25,089 bases of DNA from CAUYXJ01 sp963577065 (GTDB taxonomy: Bacteria; Chloroflexota; Dehalococcoidia; Tepidiformales; Tepidiformaceae): contig CAUYXJ010000042.1 in the NCBI GenBank assembly GCA_963577065.1, forward strand, positions 1 to 25,089, written 5' to 3'. Below the pieces are notes generated by a model. It had not been told where the DNA came from. It did not search any database and saw nothing but the letters and a program-made list of their open reading frames with translations. Of this stretch, positions 15,450 through 22,399 are shown in pieces. Both the position numbers and the translations under genes were made by a program. Each line of letters starts with the position of its first letter. The stretch's first letter is position 1.

Positions 15450-16358
15450 ATGCGGTTCGGCGTGACCCTCCCCAGCGCGGGCTACGGCGGCGATCCCGAG
15501 ACCTTCGTGCAGTTCGCCGTCGATGCCGAGGAGGCCGGCTGGGACGGCGTCTTCGTCTGGGACACGCCCTACGCCGCCGCCCCGGACGAGCCGCCGTTCT
15601 ACCTGGCCGACGCCTGGGTCCTGCTCTCCGCGATGGCCGTGCGCACCGAACGCTTGCGCCTCGGGACGATGCTCACGCCCCTAGCCTGGCAACGGCCCTG
15701 GCTGATCGCGCGCCAGGCGGCCACGCTCGACCGGCTCTCGGGCGGGCGTTTTACGCTCGCGACTGGCCTCGGGGCGCCCCCGGAGGAGGGGCCCTACTTC
15801 GGCGGTGACGAACCGGACCGCCGCCGGCGCGCGGCGATGCTGGACGAATCGCTCGCGATCCTCGAAGGGCTCTGGAGCGGCGAGCCTTTTGCCTTCGAGG
15901 GCGCGCACTTCGACCTGCGCAAGGTCACCTTTCGCCCCCGCCCCCTCCAGCTGCCCCGCATTCCCATCTGGGTCGTCGGCGCCTGGCCCCGGGACCCCGC
16001 CGCCTGGCCACGCCGGAAGTCGATGCGACGCGCAATCCGCTACGACGGCCTCCTCCCGAACGTCTTTGGCCTCGACGGCGAGCCGGTGTTCGATGCCTCC
16101 TCGGAGGAGGCGCTCGACGACCTGCGCGCGATGCGGGCCTGGGTCGACGCCGAACGCGAGGGCGGCGAGCCCTACGACATCGTCGTCGAACGCGGCCTCG
16201 GCGAGCTGAGCGACGCCGAGGCCCGCGCCGAGACGGCGCGGTGGGAGGAGGCGGGCGCGACCTGGTGGCTCGACGACGTGTGGCAGGAGATGTACCGAGC
16301 ATCCACGGACCCGGAGCCGCTACGCCGCCGCATCCTTCGCGGACCGCCGATCGCGTAA
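15450..16358 (+). CDS. LLM-class (luciferase-like) flavin-dependent oxidoreductase
   Basis: A 302-residue TIM-barrel flavin enzyme. The N-terminus MRFGVTLPSAGYGGDPETFV and FAVDAEEAGWDGVFVWDTPY is typical. So is LRLGTMLTPLAWQRPWLIAR followed by AATLDRLSGGRFTLATGLGA, the region that contacts the F420 or FMN cofactor in the family. FRPRPLQLPRIPIWVVGAWP is the conserved later strand. The C-terminal third is more divergent. Cofactor (F420 versus FMN) and substrate cannot be determined. The start is ATG 15450, without a clear ribosome binding site. The gene is divergent from the YdhR-like monooxygenase across a 102-nt gap, and both are candidates for control by the STAND regulator. That link is inference from position only. 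Confidence 0.88.
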   Translation: MRFGVTLPSAGYGGDPETFVQFAVDAEEAGWDGVFVWDTPYAAAPDEPPFYLADAWVLLSAMAVRTERLRLGTMLTPLAWQRPWLIARQAATLDRLSGGRFTLATGLGAPPEEGPYFGGDEPDRRRRAAMLDESLAILEGLWSGEPFAFEGAHFDLRKVTFRPRPLQLPRIPIWVVGAWPRDPAAWPRRKSMRRAIRYDGLLPNVFGLDGEPVFDASSEEALDDLRAMRAWVDAEREGGEPYDIVVERGLGELSDAEARAETARWEEAGATWWLDDVWQEMYRASTDPEPLRRRILRGPPIA

Positions 16359-16433
16359 CGGCCGCGAGGCCCTCACCGCGGTGCCGCTGGCGAGCGGTCT
16401 GCGGACATCGAGACCCGCTGCGCGTACGCCCCC

Positions 16434-16460
16434 GCTCAGTAGCCGTCCGCGGGCCTGAGC
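16434..16460. promoter_or_regulatory. Inverted repeat upstream of the tup operon
   Basis: GCTCAG (16434-16439) and CTGAGC (16455-16460) flank a 15-nt loop and end 4 nt before the candidate -10. It could be an operator or a weak terminator hairpin for the oxidoreductase gene. No T-tract follows. Confidence 0.3.
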
Positions 16461-16463
16461 CGC

Positions 16464-16469
16464 TATGCT
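16464..16469 (+). promoter_or_regulatory. Candidate -10 of the tup operon (TATGCT)
   Basis: TATGCT within CGCTATGCTC resembles the -10 type seen elsewhere in the window. Transcription would begin near 16476, leaving room for the GGAG at 16491-16494 and the CTG start at 16502. No strong -35 is visible. Confidence 0.4.
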
Positions 16470-16501
16470 CCCGCCAGCATATCCCTCATTGGAGCTTCGC
16501 C

Positions 16502-17383
16502 CTGACCGCCGCTCGCTCGCTCGCTGCCTCCACTCTTGCCGTCGTCGCCGTGGCCGTGGCCGTGGCCGTGGCCGTGGCGTGCGGTGGCGGTGCTGGCACG
16601 GGGGAGGGCGGGCTCGGCGGGACGATGATCCTGGCGACCACCACCTCGACCTACGACAGCGGCCTGCTCGACGAACTCGTCCCGATTTTCGAGGCCGAGA
16701 CCGGCGTGACCGTGAAGGTCATCGCCGTCGGCACCGGCGCCGCCCTGCGGATGGGCAGCGACGGAAACGCCGACGCCCTCCTCGTCCACGCCCCCGAGGC
16801 GGAGGCGGAGTTCGTGGCGAGCGGTCATCTCGTCTCCGGCCGGCTGATCATGACCAACGACTTCGTCCTCGTTGGGCCTGCCGACGATCCCGCGGGGGCG
16901 TCAATCGCCGCCGATCTCCCCGCGGCGCTCGCGGCGATCGCCGCACGCGGCCGCTTCGTCTCGCGGGGCGACGACTCGGGCACGCACAAGAAGGAGCTGG
17001 CGCTGTGGGCGTCCGCCGGGATCGACAGCGCGGCTGTGGCCCGCGAAGAAACCGGCCAGGGCATGGGCGCGACCCTCAACGTTGCCGACCAGCGCAACGC
17101 CTACACGCTCACCGACCGCGCCACCTACCTCGCCCTCCGCGACGTCCTCGACCTGGTTGTGGTTGTTGAGGGCGATGCGGCCCTGCTCAACGTCTACCAC
17201 GCCTACGTCGTCAGCCCCGAACGTCACCGGGGCGTGAAATCGGCGCAGGCCGGGGCCTTCGTCGCTTTCCTCACGGAGGCCCGCACCCAGGCGCTGATCG
17301 GCCAGTTTCGGGCGGAGGAATTCGGCCGCCCCCTCTTCACGCCGGCCGCGACCAAGATGACATCGAGCGGGGGCGGTGGATGA
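16502..17383 (+). CDS. tupA: Tungstate-type ABC transporter substrate-binding lipoprotein, CTG start
   Basis: A 293-residue extracytoplasmic binding protein. From CTG 16502 it reads MTAARSLAASTLAVVAVAVA, then a hydrophobic Val-Ala core and a lipobox-like AVAC with Cys27. The mature part has TTTSTYDSGLLDELVPIFEA and GTGAALRMGSDGNADALLVH, which are characteristic of TupA oxyanion-binding proteins, and SRGDDSGTHKKELALW. GGAG at 16491-16494 sits 7 nt before the CTG. No in-frame ATG, GTG or TTG gives a signal peptide: the upstream ORF start at 16241 lies inside the previous gene, and later GTGs lie within the hydrophobic core. Its stop overlaps the tupB start by four bases. Tungstate is the family's usual ligand; molybdate cannot be excluded. 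Confidence 0.88.
   Translation: MTAARSLAASTLAVVAVAVAVAVAVACGGGAGTGEGGLGGTMILATTTSTYDSGLLDELVPIFEAETGVTVKVIAVGTGAALRMGSDGNADALLVHAPEAEAEFVASGHLVSGRLIMTNDFVLVGPADDPAGASIAADLPAALAAIAARGRFVSRGDDSGTHKKELALWASAGIDSAAVAREETGQGMGATLNVADQRNAYTLTDRATYLALRDVLDLVVVVEGDAALLNVYHAYVVSPERHRGVKSAQAGAFVAFLTEARTQALIGQFRAEEFGRPLFTPAATKMTSSGGGG
16547..16576 (+). repeat. Hexanucleotide repeat (GCCGTG)5 in the tupA signal peptide
   Basis: Five perfect GCCGTG units encode the Ala-Val core of the lipoprotein signal peptide. Gain or loss of one unit keeps the frame and changes the core by two residues. Confidence 0.9.
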
Positions 17384-18075
17384 GCGAGCTCTGGGACGGT
17401 CTCCGCGAAGCCCTGCGCCTGATTGCGACCGGCGACCGCGAGCTCTTCGCCATCGCCGGTCGGACGCTGCTCGTTTCCGGCACCGCCACGGCGCTCGCGA
17501 TGTTCGTCGGCGTGCCCCTCGGCTACCTGCTCGGGCGCGCGCGCTTCCCCGCCCGCACCCTCATTCTCGCGACGGTGAGCACCGGTATGGGCATGCCGCC
17601 GGTCGTGGCGGGGCTCGTGATCTGGCTGCTCCTGGTGCGCAGCGGTCCCTTCGGCGGCCTCGAGCTGATCTATACGAAGCAGGCGATGATCATCGCGCAG
17701 TTCGTGATCGCCACCCCGCTCGTGATCGCCTTTACGGCCGCCTCCATCCAGGCCCTCCCCCCGCGACTCCCCGACCTCCTGCGGGTGCTCGGGGCGGGGC
17801 GCCTGCGGACGCTCTGGTTGCTGAGCCGCGAAGCCCATCTCGGGCTGCTCGCGGCGGTCATGGCGGGCTTCGGTGCGGTCGTCTCCGAGGTCGGTGCTTC
17901 GCTGGCGGTGGGTGGCAATCTCGCGGGCGACACCCGCGTCCTGACCACCGCGATCGTGACCGAGACCAGCCGCGCCGACACCGAACGCGCGATCGCCTAC
18001 GGGCTCGTCCTGCTCGCGATGGCGTTCGCGATCGTGGCCGTCCTCACCGTCGTTCAGCAGCGGCAGCCGCGCTGA
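17380..18075 (+). CDS. tupB: Tungstate-type ABC transporter permease
   Basis: A 231-residue inner-membrane permease with several hydrophobic helices, for example TLLVSGTATALAMFVGVPLG near residue 28, TGMGMPPVVAGLVIWLLLV, AMIIAQFVIATPLVIAFTAA and GLVLLAMAFAIVAVLTVVQQ. The EAA-like cytoplasmic loop that docks on the ATPase is represented by DLLRVLGAGRLRTLWLLSRE and following residues. FGAVVSEVGASLAVGGNL is typical of the TupB/ModB group. The ATG at 17380 overlaps the tupA stop (ATGA), and the stop touches the next start (TGATG), so all three genes are translationally linked. Confidence 0.92.
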   Translation: MSELWDGLREALRLIATGDRELFAIAGRTLLVSGTATALAMFVGVPLGYLLGRARFPARTLILATVSTGMGMPPVVAGLVIWLLLVRSGPFGGLELIYTKQAMIIAQFVIATPLVIAFTAASIQALPPRLPDLLRVLGAGRLRTLWLLSREAHLGLLAAVMAGFGAVVSEVGASLAVGGNLAGDTRVLTTAIVTETSRADTERAIAYGLVLLAMAFAIVAVLTVVQQRQPR

Positions 18076-19022
18076 TGGATGCGCGCCTCGAAGAGCTCTC
18101 CTTCGCCTACGGCGAGCGCACGGTCCTGGACGTGCCCTCCTTGGATTTCGCCTTGGGACGAGTAACCGCGCTCCTCGGCCCGAACGGCTCGGGCAAGTCG
18201 ACCCTCCTGCGGCTCCTGGCGGCGCTCGAGCAGCCGCAAGCGGGGCGCGTGCTGATCGGCGGCGAGGATGCGCGCATGGCCCGCAGCTCAGTCGCGTACG
18301 CCTTCCAGGAAGCCGTCTTCGTCTCCGGGAGCTTGCGCGCGAACCTCGATCTCGCCCTCCGCCTGCGGGGCCTGGCGGCGCCCGAGCGCGAGTCGCGCCT
18401 CGCGGAAGCGGCCGAAGCCTGCGGCGTTGCGGAGCTGCTCGAACGCCCTGCGAGTCGCCTCTCCGGGGGCGAGGCGCAGCGCGCGAATCTCGCGCGAACG
18501 CTCGCCCTGCGCGCCCCGCTGACCCTCCTCGACGAACCCCTCGCCGGCTTCGACGAGCCCGGCCGCCAGACCCTGCTCGAGGAGCTTCCGGCGCTCCTGC
18601 GGCGCTTCGCCACGACGACGATCGTCGTTACCCACGATCGCGATGAGGCCCTCCGCCTGGCCGACGACGTGGTCGTCTTGCGCGCAGGGCGCGTCTCCGC
18701 CGCTGGCTCGAAGCGCGCCGTCTTCGCGGCGCCCCCCGATCCCGATACCGCCGCCTTCCTCGGCTACACCCTCCTGCGGACGGATCTGGGGCTCGTGGGC
18801 GTGGCTCCCGGCGCCCTCCGTCCCGGGCCGGGAGACTTCACGGTGGAGTTGTGCGTGGAGGAGGTGATCGACCTCGTGACGAAGGTGGAGCTCGTGGGCA
18901 CGGTCGCGGGCCAGCGCCTCGCCGTCAGCGTCGACCGGAGCCTGCCCGCACCCGGCGATCGGGTCACGCTCGGCGCCCCCGCGAGCGCCACCGTTCAGTT
19001 TTCGACGCGCTCCCGGCGATAG
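18075..19022 (+). CDS. tupC: Tungstate-type ABC transporter ATP-binding protein
   Basis: A 315-residue ABC ATPase. Walker A GPNGSGKST is at 35-43, the Q-loop glutamine is Gln78 (YAFQEAVFV), the signature LSGGEAQ begins at 129, Walker B LTLLDEP is at 149-155 and the H-loop His is at 187. The last ~90 residues after the ATPase core (DFTVELCVEEVIDLVTKVEL and VSVDRSLPAPGDRVTLGAP) look like a TOBE-type regulatory extension, which in molybdate/tungstate importers can bind the anion. The start is ATG 18075, overlapping the tupB stop by one base. The open frame upstream of it is a shadow of tupB. It completes the tupABC operon. Confidence 0.92.
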   Translation: MDARLEELSFAYGERTVLDVPSLDFALGRVTALLGPNGSGKSTLLRLLAALEQPQAGRVLIGGEDARMARSSVAYAFQEAVFVSGSLRANLDLALRLRGLAAPERESRLAEAAEACGVAELLERPASRLSGGEAQRANLARTLALRAPLTLLDEPLAGFDEPGRQTLLEELPALLRRFATTTIVVTHDRDEALRLADDVVVLRAGRVSAAGSKRAVFAAPPDPDTAAFLGYTLLRTDLGLVGVAPGALRPGPGDFTVELCVEEVIDLVTKVELVGTVAGQRLAVSVDRSLPAPGDRVTLGAPASATVQFSTRSRR

Positions 19023-19033
19023 CGGCGATCGTG

Positions 19034-19064
19034 CCCGTTTCCGCCCGTTTCCGCCCCGTTTCTG
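19034..19064 (+). repeat. Three phased CCGTTT repeats next to a promoter
   Basis: CCGTTT occurs at 19035, 19045 and 19056, within near-identical CCCGTTTCCG units spaced 10 and 11 bp apart. The last copy ends 5 bp before the TTGACA at 19067. Helically phased direct repeats at this position are typical of sites for OmpR/PhoB-type activators. Confidence 0.5.
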
Positions 19065-19066
19065 CA

Positions 19067-19096
19067 TTGACAGGTCCGCGATCACGCCCGTAGGTT
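19067..19096 (+). promoter_or_regulatory. Promoter TTGACA-N18-TAGGTT
   Basis: A perfect -35 TTGACA (19067-19072), 18-nt spacer and TAGGTT (19091-19096). Transcription would start near 19103, only a few bases before the mini-ORF ATG at 19107. This is the best-matching -35 seen in the window. Confidence 0.6.
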
Positions 19097-19106
19097 GGGT
19101 GTCACG

Positions 19107-19142
19107 ATGGATGCGGTGATCGGCTTCGGGCAGAGCACCTAA
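19107..19142 (+). CDS. 11-codon leader peptide ORF (MDAVIGFGQST)
   Basis: ATG 19107 to TAA 19142 encodes MDAVIGFGQST, starting about 4 nt after the predicted transcription start. Its stop codon overlaps the first bases of a strong terminator stem. Codons 3-6 overlap a sequence able to form an alternative helix with that terminator. No run of one codon marks an amino-acid-sensing leader. Translation is unproven. Confidence 0.4.
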   Translation: MDAVIGFGQST

Positions 19143-19168
19143 CGGCGCCGGTCACCGGCGCCGTTTTC
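19114..19168 (+). terminator. Intrinsic terminator with competing antiterminator helix (attenuator)
   Basis: Terminator: AACGGCGCCGG (19141-19151), TCA loop, CCGGCGCCGTT (19155-19165), then further T residues at 19166-19167; an 11-bp perfect stem. Antiterminator: CGGTGATCGG (19114-19123) pairs with CCGGTCACCG (19148-19157), ten pairs including one U-G wobble. The two structures share 19148-19157 and cannot form together. The element lies upstream of the SWIM zinc-finger gene. Confidence 0.65.
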
Positions 19169-19206
19169 GCGTTCTGGCCGTTCTCCGCGGGAAGGGTATC
19201 CGGGGA

Positions 19207-19464
19207 ATGCAGTCCAGCATCATCGGGAAGATCGAAAAGGCGAAGCGCTACGCCGCCGAGCGCGATCGCCTTCAGGTCCAGAGCCTCAGTGCGACCGTCC
19301 ATGGCGATAACGGCGATCACGCGGTCACGCTCGTGGACGACCGCTGGTCCTGCGCCTGCGACTTCTTCAGCGAGTGGTCGATCTGTAGCCACACGATGGC
19401 GCTCGAACGCGTGCTCGAGGGCCTGGTGACGCCGCAGCCGCTCCCGGCCGGGAGCGCCGGCTAG
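19207..19464 (+). CDS. Small SWIM zinc-finger protein
   Basis: An 85-residue protein with one SWIM motif (CxC...CxH) in SCACDFFSEWSICSHTMALE, predicted to bind one zinc ion. The N-terminal half is a basic helix, IIGKIEKAKRYAAERDRLQV, followed by strands LSATVHGDNGDHAVTLVDDR. SWIM domains are usually fused to helicases, transposases or larger proteins and are thought to bind DNA or protein. A stand-alone 85-residue version is small. The start is ATG 19207, with GGGAAGGG about 10 nt upstream. An attenuator-like leader lies just upstream, so its expression may be conditional. Confidence 0.85.
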   Translation: MQSSIIGKIEKAKRYAAERDRLQVQSLSATVHGDNGDHAVTLVDDRWSCACDFFSEWSICSHTMALERVLEGLVTPQPLPAGSAG

Positions 19465-19534
19465 CCACCGCAACTCTTACTGGATTCCTACGCTTCGCAC
19501 CCTGTGCGGGCGCCGAGGGCGCCCGAGCCGCTGC

Positions 19535-19540
19535 TAGCAT
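19535..19540 (+). promoter_or_regulatory. Candidate -10 (TAGCAT)
   Basis: TAGCAT in GCTAGCAT lies 10 nt before the GGAGG of the next gene, leaving a very short leader. It matches the -10 type found before other genes here. No -35 is evident. Confidence 0.35.
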
Positions 19541-19558
19541 GCCGGGCACGGAGGCGCC

Positions 19559-19783
19559 GTGTTCGGTTCTGGTGGTCTGGGCTTCAGCTGGCCTGCGTTC
19601 GTCGTTTACGTCCTCGCGCTCACGCTCACGCTCGCGGTCGGGGGTGGGCTCTGGGGCCTGATGGAATCGCGGCACCCGGCCTTTCTCGCGCCCGTGCTCT
19701 TGGGCTTGTTCTTCTTCTACCTGACCTGGGAGGCGGTGGTCGAGGGCGGCGACGATATGCCTCCGCGCGGTGGTCAGGAGTAG
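19559..19783 (+). CDS. Small two-TM membrane protein
   Basis: A 74-residue protein with two hydrophobic helices, FVVYVLALTLTLAVGGGLWG and FLAPVLLGLFFFYLTWEAVV, joined by a short MESRHP turn, and an acidic/polar tail. Start GTG 19559 with GGAGG four nt upstream. No family recognised. It lies just upstream of the membrane-embedded protease gene, which may have its own promoter at 19820. Confidence 0.7.
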   Translation: MFGSGGLGFSWPAFVVYVLALTLTLAVGGGLWGLMESRHPAFLAPVLLGLFFFYLTWEAVVEGGDDMPPRGGQE

Positions 19784-19819
19784 CAGCGAAGCCCTGGAGC
19801 GGCGCCCGCCGGGTGTCGC

Positions 19820-19825
19820 TAGACT
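19820..19825 (+). promoter_or_regulatory. Candidate -10 of the M50 protease gene (TAGACT)
   Basis: TAGACT within CGCTAGACTG, about 18 nt before the protease ATG at 19843. It is identical to the hexamer upstream of the minus-strand reductase gene. No -35 seen. Confidence 0.4.
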
Positions 19826-19842
19826 GTGCGCCCGCTGCCGAC

Positions 19843-20955
19843 ATGCTCAACTTCCAGATAGCGACACTGTTCGGAGTTCCCTTGCGGCTGAACGCTACCT
19901 TCGCGGTACCGTTCGTGTTCGTGGCGTGGGTGCTGACGTTCGAGGTCTACCCGCAGCTGCTCCCCCGCGGCGCCACCGCCACCCACCTCGCGATGGCTCT
20001 CGTCAGCGTCGTCGTGTTCTTCTCCGCGCTGGTCACGCATGAGCTCGCCCACAGCCTCGTCGCGCGCCGCTACGACCTCAAGGTGAGCGACATCACCCTC
20101 TTCCTCCTGGGTGGGGTCGCCCGTCTCGAACGCGATCCCCGCGACGCCCGCACGGAGCTGCTCATGGCCGCGGCGGGCCCGCTCGCGAGCCTCGTGCTCG
20201 CGGTCGGCTTCGCCTCTCTCTGGTTCGCGCTCGGCGCGACGAACGGCTCCGCGCTGCAGGCGGTGGTCGCCTGGCTCGCGTGGATGAACGCGGTCGTGGC
20301 GGTCTTCAACATTCTCCCCGTGTTCCCCCTCGATGGCGGCCGCGTCTTCCGCGCCCTCCTCTGGATGGCGACGGGCAATCCCATCCGCGCGACGAGCGTG
20401 GCCGCCTGGAGCGGCCGGCTCGTGGCCTGGGCCCTCCTGGGCGTGTCTGCGGCCACCCTGCTTCGGGTTGGGCCGCCCCTCCTCGATGGGGCGGCGGAAG
20501 CTGCCTGGTTCGTCCTCATCGGTCTCTTCCTCGAAGTCGCCACCCGCCAGACGCTCGCGCGCAACCGTCTGGCGGCGACGCTGCGCCGCTATCGCGCCAG
20601 CGACCTCATGGTGGCGGACCCGCCCGTCCTTGCCCCGGCCACGCCCCTCACCACCCTCGCGGAGGACATCGCCGAAGCCTGCTACGTCGGCGCCGACGGC
20701 GAGCTGGCGGGCGTCTTCACGCCACCGCTGGAGGATGGCTGGCAACGGTCCCAAGCGACCGCGGCGGAGGCGATGGTGCCGCGCGCGCGCCTGCGCGCCA
20801 CGAGCCCCGACGCCCCCGCCTCGGAGGTGCTCATGGATATGGAGGCGGGCGGCCACGAAGCGATGCCGGTGGTCACGGCCGGTCGCGTCGTGGGCCTGAT
20901 CTCGCGGCGCCGCCTCGTCGGCGTGCTCGAACAGGCGGGGCTCGTGCCCAGCTAA
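19843..20955 (+). CDS. M50 family site-2 protease with CBS-like C-terminus
   Basis: A 370-residue intramembrane zinc metalloprotease. The helix FFSALVTHELAHSLVARRY holds HExxH (His66, Glu67, His70). The second zinc site is Asp164 in FNILPVFPLDGGR. LLGGVARLERDPRDARTELL and MAAAGPLASLVLAVGFASLW match the SpoIVFB/Rip group. A C-terminal region from about residue 250 (DLMVADPPVLAPATPLTTLA...EAMPVVTAGRVVGLISRRRL) is a CBS-like pair, the first half short. The substrate is unknown; it may be a membrane-anchored anti-sigma or transcription factor, and none is adjacent. The start is ATG 19843. The longer open frame to 19504 overlaps the small membrane protein gene. Confidence 0.9.
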   Translation: MLNFQIATLFGVPLRLNATFAVPFVFVAWVLTFEVYPQLLPRGATATHLAMALVSVVVFFSALVTHELAHSLVARRYDLKVSDITLFLLGGVARLERDPRDARTELLMAAAGPLASLVLAVGFASLWFALGATNGSALQAVVAWLAWMNAVVAVFNILPVFPLDGGRVFRALLWMATGNPIRATSVAAWSGRLVAWALLGVSAATLLRVGPPLLDGAAEAAWFVLIGLFLEVATRQTLARNRLAATLRRYRASDLMVADPPVLAPATPLTTLAEDIAEACYVGADGELAGVFTPPLEDGWQRSQATAAEAMVPRARLRATSPDAPASEVLMDMEAGGHEAMPVVTAGRVVGLISRRRLVGVLEQAGLVPS

Positions 20956-20964
20956 GATCAGGGG

Positions 20965-22344
20965 GTGACGCCCCCTCGCCGCGTGCTCGCCCTGCTCGCC
21001 GCCAAGGCCGCCGCTGGTCTCAGCCCCCGCCTCCGGCGAGGCGGCGGCACCGCCCTCCCCGGCCTGATCGCGGAGCGCCTCGATCCAGGGATCCTCGCGG
21101 CCCTGGGGCGGGAGCTCGGCGGCGCCGTGCTCGTCACCGGGACGAACGGCAAGACCACGACCGCGCGCCTGCTCGCGGGCATGCTGGCGGCGGCCGGCCG
21201 CGCCGCGGTTCACAACCGCGCGGGCTCGAACCTCACGCGCGGGATGGCCTCGGCGCTGGCGGCGAACGCGGACCGGCGGGGCCGCCCCCGCGATCCCGCC
21301 GCCCTCGTCCTGATGGAAACGGACGAAGCGACGCTGCCGGCCGCCGTGCGCGCCCTGCGACCGCGCGCGGTCGCGTTCACGAACCTCTTCCGCGATCAGC
21401 TCGACCGCTACGGCGAGGTCGAGGGCGTCGCCGCGCACTGGCGCGAGTCGCTCGCGCTCCTGCCCAGCGAGGCGACGCTGGTGCTGAACGCAGACGACCC
21501 TTCGGTCGCCGACCTTGCGAGCGACTGGCCGGGGGCGGTGCACTGGTTCGGGCTTGCGGGCACGGGTGCAACGGACGATGCCCCAGGCCCCGCCGACGCG
21601 CGCTGGTGCCGAGCCTGCGGCGGCTCCTACCGCTACACGCAGCGTTACGCGACCCACCTCGGCCTCTGGCGCTGCTCGGGCTGCGCGCGCGCCCGCCCCA
21701 GCCCCGAGACCACGGCCGCGGAGATCGCGCTCGCTCCCGCGGGGGCGCGCTTCACGGTCCCCGGGCTGGGCGCCGTCGCGATGCCGTTGGAGGGCCTGTA
21801 CAACGTGGCCAACGCGCTCGCTGCGGTTGCCCTCGCACGCGTCCTCGGCCTTCCCGCGGAGGCGATCCGCGAGGGCCTCGCGGGCGCGCGGCCGGCCTTC
21901 GGCCGGGGCCAGGTGATCAGCCACGGCGGGCGGCGCCTGCGGCTCCTGCTGTGCAAGAACCCCGCGGGCGCCACCGAAGCGCTGCGCTTGCTGAGCAGCA
22001 GCGCGGGGCAGGCGCAGATCGCGTTCGTCCTCAACGATCGCTTCGCCGACGGACGTGATGTGAGCTGGATCTGGGACGTCGATTTCGAGCGGCTCGCTGA
22101 TCGCGTCGCGCGCTGCTGGGTGGCGGGTGAGCGCGCGGAGGACGCGGCGCTGCGCCTCCGCTACGCGGGCTGGCCCGCCCCGGCGGCGGTCGTGCACTCG
22201 CCCGCGGCGCTCCTCGACGCGATCGCCGCGAGCGCCGGCGAAGACGGCGAGATCACGGTCCTCGTCACCTACACCGCCCTTCTCGATATCCTTAGACCTT
22301 TGGGCGAGCGCGCCCTTTCCCCCGGCGGTGCGCCTGCGGGGTAG
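20965..22344 (+). CDS. murT: MurT-type Mur ligase
   Basis: A 459-residue Mur ligase-family protein. ATP-binding VTGTNGKTTTARLL is at 58-70. A zinc-ribbon insertion is formed by Cys215/Cys218 (CRAC) and Cys237/Cys240 (CSGC). The central ligase region continues through EGLYNVANALAAVALARVLG, and the DUF1727-type C-terminus contains FVLNDRFADGRDVSWIWDVD. In Gram-positive bacteria MurT with GatD amidates lipid II glutamate to isoglutamine. The starting codon is GTG 20965, 9 nt after the protease stop, with GGGG immediately upstream. The partner glutaminase GatD is not in the window, so it may be elsewhere. Confidence 0.9.
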   Translation: MTPPRRVLALLAAKAAAGLSPRLRRGGGTALPGLIAERLDPGILAALGRELGGAVLVTGTNGKTTTARLLAGMLAAAGRAAVHNRAGSNLTRGMASALAANADRRGRPRDPAALVLMETDEATLPAAVRALRPRAVAFTNLFRDQLDRYGEVEGVAAHWRESLALLPSEATLVLNADDPSVADLASDWPGAVHWFGLAGTGATDDAPGPADARWCRACGGSYRYTQRYATHLGLWRCSGCARARPSPETTAAEIALAPAGARFTVPGLGAVAMPLEGLYNVANALAAVALARVLGLPAEAIREGLAGARPAFGRGQVISHGGRRLRLLLCKNPAGATEALRLLSSSAGQAQIAFVLNDRFADGRDVSWIWDVDFERLADRVARCWVAGERAEDAALRLRYAGWPAPAAVVHSPAALLDAIAASAGEDGEITVLVTYTALLDILRPLGERALSPGGAPAG

Positions 22345-22379
22345 GGGGTGCGCTGCCGCGGCTGGGCCGACCGCCGCGC

Positions 22380-22399
22380 TACACGGTAGCGTGTACACT
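22380..22399. promoter_or_regulatory. Candidate operator/promoter of the XRE gene
   Basis: TACAC-N6-GTGTA (22380-22395) overlaps the palindrome GTGTACAC (22391-22398), giving three half-sites. TACACT (22394-22399) could be a -10. Overlap of a dyad with the promoter of a small HTH gene suggests autoregulation. Confidence 0.4.

Noticed and set aside
16359..16501. Moco/tungsten-cofactor riboswitch upstream of tupA
   Set aside because: The region holds only a simple dyad; the conserved multi-helix core of that riboswitch class was not seen.
19819..22398. 859-residue minus-strand open frame
   Set aside because: It is antisense to the M50 protease and MurT genes, both with clear motifs. The Arg/Ala/Gly-rich translation has no domain, as expected from complementary high-GC codons.
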